A stretch of DNA of 64,000 nucleotides from the NCBI GenBank assembly GCA_902775025.1, contig CACYKP010000020.1:1-64000 (forward strand), written 5' to 3'. The stretch comes from an uncultured bacterium. Lineage in GTDB: Bacteria; Cyanobacteriota; Vampirovibrionia; Gastranaerophilales; Gastranaerophilaceae. Positions within the stretch are counted from its first letter, which is position 1. Each line of letters begins with the position of its first letter. This document shows, in pieces, positions 61,408 through 64,000 of this stretch. A program made the position numbers and the translations under genes. The notes beneath the pieces were generated by a model. That model saw nothing but the letters and a program-made list of their open reading frames with translations. It was not told the DNA's origin and ran no database searches.

Positions 61408-62784
61408 ATGTCTTGTATAAAAGCTATCGATTTTAATAATCATATTTATAATACGAAAGAACAAGTTAATGGATTCGGTTCAAAAACAGAACTCTTTTGT
61501 TTTAATGCAGAAGAAAAATTCTCTGATACTTGGAGCAAAGTTCAAAACGAACCGGAGAAAAAAACAAATAAAATTAAAAAAAATATTCCTCGAACAGTTT
61601 TAAATAGCAATGAAAAAATTTTATATGCTAAAATACATAATTTTTTAAGTGAGGATATGCAAGACAAGCTTTATAAATGTTTAAATTCAGGAAAATTGCT
61701 TAATTCCGAATCAAATGACAATAGTACCGTACTTGATAATTTATATAAGATTATATCAATACCAAGAACATCAGAAGTTGATTCAAAAATAATTCTAAAT
61801 GAATGCATAAATATAATAGATAATCCTCTAATTGTTACTCAGTATATGGAAGATATTCCGAAAAAATACATGGATGAAGCTGCTGAATATGTTTATGGTG
61901 ATGAGGAAAAATGTCGTCAAGAAAGAAAAGAGATCGCAAAATACTCAAATTATATGAGGGAATTGATATTATATAGCGGAGAAGAAAAATTAAATAAGGA
62001 ACAGGAAATAAAGAGAATAAAGAATGTAATAGAAAATACTGAAGGCGGCACTTGTGTAGCAGCAAGCATAGAATTTGTTTTTGCTTCAAAATACCCTGCT
62101 GAATTTATTCGTATAATAGAAGGTCTTACTTCAAAAAACAAATCAGTAAAAAAAGTCGTTGATTGTAAAAGAGCTAATTTGGTTGATGATGAAATATCTA
62201 TTTTTGCAACTCCATATAATAATAAAAACGGCAAAAAGGAGTTTATACTAAGAACTGACGGTGGAGCTTATGTATTGGCAAAAATTCAGAAAGAATGTCA
62301 AAATGAATATGAACGAACATCTATAGATATTTTATTTCAATCTTTGGTGTTTCAAATTGCATCTCAAGGAACGTATAATTCTATTACAGATACACATTCC
62401 AGTCTGTTTAATAAAGAAGGAGGTCTCAATTCAACTGAAAAAGAATACGCTCTAAAGATTCTTACAGGAAGAGATGTAAAAGGTAAGTTATATAGAAATT
62501 ATAATAATAAAAAACTTTGTAAAAATGCTGATAATAAAATTATAGAAAAGGATATTGAAAAAGAACTTAAAAAGGGAAAATTAATAATGATAAGTATAAA
62601 TTGTTCAAATGACAAAAATATTTTAACAGATGGTCATGAGATTACAATAATTAGTAAACAAAAAAAATCTGACGGCAAAGAATATTATGTTTGCAAAGAT
62701 AGCGATGAATTGGAAAGTACACCCTTATATGTAGAAAAAGATATCCTTTTAGACCAAATTTTTTATATTTGTACTATTAAATGA
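61408..62784 (+). CDS. Putative cysteine-protease-like protein with N-terminal tag-like start
   Basis: 458 aa, no signal peptide. The N-terminus is polar, with NGFGSKTELF at about 21-30 resembling the local tag. Candidate catalytic residues: Cys216 in EGGTCVAASIEFVFA, His410 in LTDGHEITIIS, and Asp431 in YYVCKDSDE. This spacing and the hydrophobic strand after His are reminiscent of papain-fold or transglutaminase-like enzymes. No named family is recognised; it could be an effector-like protease. It overlaps convergent dapF by 8 nt. Confidence 0.6.
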   Translation: MSCIKAIDFNNHIYNTKEQVNGFGSKTELFCFNAEEKFSDTWSKVQNEPEKKTNKIKKNIPRTVLNSNEKILYAKIHNFLSEDMQDKLYKCLNSGKLLNSESNDNSTVLDNLYKIISIPRTSEVDSKIILNECINIIDNPLIVTQYMEDIPKKYMDEAAEYVYGDEEKCRQERKEIAKYSNYMRELILYSGEEKLNKEQEIKRIKNVIENTEGGTCVAASIEFVFASKYPAEFIRIIEGLTSKNKSVKKVVDCKRANLVDDEISIFATPYNNKNGKKEFILRTDGGAYVLAKIQKECQNEYERTSIDILFQSLVFQIASQGTYNSITDTHSSLFNKEGGLNSTEKEYALKILTGRDVKGKLYRNYNNKKLCKNADNKIIEKDIEKELKKGKLIMISINCSNDKNILTDGHEITIISKQKKSDGKEYYVCKDSDELESTPLYVEKDILLDQIFYICTIK

Positions 62785-63637
62785 TATCAGCATTAAATAC
62801 ATATTCTGCCGGTCCTATCATGTTTACGTCAAAAAATGGTGCAAACTTGTTCCCCGGCCAATCTATATGAACAGTTCCGCCTAATAATTTCACATCAACA
62901 GAATGTTCTACAAGACCGTCAATAACACCTGCTACAACGGTTGCGCAAGCACCCGTTCCGCAAGCGAGCGTAATTCCGCAACCTCTTTCCCATACTTGTA
63001 ATTCTATTTTTTCATCAGAGATGATTTTTGCAAATTCGACATTTGTTTTTTCAGGGAATTCAGAACTTTTTTCTATTATAGGACCGTATTCCTTTGCTAA
63101 TTCTAACAGGTTTTCTTCCTTATCTACAAATATAACAAAATGAGGATTACCCATAGAAATAGCATTCCCTTCAAAAATTCTGTCTTTTACCGATATCTTA
63201 TAGTTAAAATTATTTGAAGGAACAAACGGGATTTTTGGGGATTCTAATACGGGTTTTGACATATTCACCCTAACTTGCCCGTCATACATTAATTTTGGTG
63301 TAATTATTCCGGCTAAAGTATTTACGGTAAATTCATCTTTTTTTACTAAGCCTCTGTCAAAAACATATTTTGCAAAGCATCTGATACCGTTTCCGCACAT
63401 TTGAGCGGTTGTGCCGTCAGAATTATAGAAAAACCAGCCAATATCAGCATCACGAACATCAGTATTTGGGACAATAAAACCGTCTGCGCCAACACCAAAA
63501 TTACGATTGCATAACTGTTTTGCCGCTTCTGACATTGTCGACCAACGATTTTCCATTTCACCAATTTTGTATTCTTCATAATTCATTATGATAAAATCAT
63601 TGCCGCACCCTTGCATTTTTGTTATTTTTATACCCAT
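62777..63637 (-). CDS. dapF: Diaminopimelate epimerase
   Basis: Converts LL- to meso-diaminopimelate for lysine and peptidoglycan. The start is set at the ATG of MGIKITKMQGCGNDF (286 aa); a longer frame from 63667 adds ten residues without support. Both catalytic Cys are visible: MCGNGIRCF (about residue 82) and ACGTGACATV (about 225). Its substrate use implies DAP-type peptidoglycan. Confidence 0.95.
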   Translation of the reverse strand: MGIKITKMQGCGNDFIIMNYEEYKIGEMENRWSTMSEAAKQLCNRNFGVGADGFIVPNTDVRDADIGWFFYNSDGTTAQMCGNGIRCFAKYVFDRGLVKKDEFTVNTLAGIITPKLMYDGQVRVNMSKPVLESPKIPFVPSNNFNYKISVKDRIFEGNAISMGNPHFVIFVDKEENLLELAKEYGPIIEKSSEFPEKTNVEFAKIISDEKIELQVWERGCGITLACGTGACATVVAGVIDGLVEHSVDVKLLGGTVHIDWPGNKFAPFFDVNMIGPAEYVFNADII

Positions 63638-63751
63638 TTGTTTACTTAGCCCTTTCTTATAGTACAATTATTATATAAAGAAAACATGTAATAGGCAACA
63701 TAAAAGCAATCCATCGCTATTTGCGGAAGATAGCCGAACAGAGGTAATAAA

Positions 63752-64000
63752 ATGGCAATAATAAAAATACAAAAGGGTACAAAAGATATACTTCCGAGTG
63801 ATATGCCGATTTGGCATTTTATGGAAGAAAAAGCAAATGAAGTTTTTACAAAATATGGCGCAAAAGAGATAAGAACTCCTATTTTTGAAGCAACAGAATT
63901 GTTTGCAAGAGGTGTTGGTGATACAACGGATATTGTTAATAAAGAAATGTACACATTTGAGAAGAGCGACCGTTCTTTAACATTGCGTCCCGAAAATACG
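63752..64000 (+). CDS. hisS: Histidyl-tRNA synthetase, N-terminal part
   Basis: The first 83 codons are in the window; the gene runs off the edge. [20 protein letters not shown] and the class II motif region [20 protein letters not shown], then LTLRPENT, are diagnostic of HisRS. GAGGTAATAAA precedes the ATG. It diverges from dapF; the 114 nt between them contain no obvious gene. Confidence 0.96.
   Translation, partial: MAIIKIQKGTKDILPSDMPIWHFMEEKANEVFTKYGAKEIRTPIFEATELFARGVGDTTDIVNKEMYTFEKSDRSLTLRPENT

Overview
The window most likely comes from a non-photosynthetic relative of cyanobacteria: Melainabacteria/Vampirovibrionia, probably the gut group Gastranaerophilales. Three things point there. 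The ATP synthase operon has the cyanobacterial order a-c-b'-b-delta-alpha-gamma, with two b-type subunits and no beta/epsilon attached. Next to it lies a DUF2997 / DUF1257-like / Ycf46-like AAA+ cluster typical of cyanobacteria and plastids. The DNA is AT-rich and carries flagellar, type IV pilus and fermentative-lifestyle genes but nothing photosynthetic. This assignment is inference; no rRNA gene is present.

Layout. 1-620 is a repeat block. mnmE (621-2111) converges on a flagellar export/switch cluster, fliR to a fliN-like gene (2173-6348). Then come an ArsB/NhaD-type transporter, pilT and gltD (6487-10618), and two membrane-anchored AAA+ ATPases (10987-13429). A divergent block of flagellar late genes (13617-17929) is read from two near-consensus sigma-28 promoters; flagellin at 24531 has a third. 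recJ-ctp, an acetyltransferase/XRE pair, a WG-repeat protein, ahcY and glmS follow. 27294-35471 is an accessory stretch of small unknown proteins with a broken licD and a shortened glycosyltransferase. truB-rbfA, a broken M16 peptidase, the atp operon (39544-44654) and the AAA+/radical-SAM cluster (44747-48002) come next. The last third holds an LptF/G-type permease, a NarL-type regulator, unknown membrane proteins, rubrerythrin, PBP4, a nitrilase, a broken DUF374 acyltransferase, a DtxR-type regulator, malQ, a cysteine-protease-like protein, dapF and the start of hisS.

Three observations stand out. (1) About ten otherwise unrelated proteins begin with a short Asn/Ser/Ile-rich N-terminus ending in an F-K/Q/G-A/S/G/E-like motif and have no classical signal peptide. 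Several are preceded by a shared GCAA...GTTTTTA box, often with no Shine-Dalgarno, so this may be a co-regulated set of tagged proteins. (2) Palindromic repeat elements sit in frame inside conserved genes (mnmE twice, a radical-SAM activase once), like Rickettsia palindromic elements. (3) Several genes carry small internal deletions, a frameshift or a nonsense codon, which suggests decay or assembly trouble. No tRNA, rRNA, CRISPR array, insertion sequence, prophage or known riboswitch was recognised.
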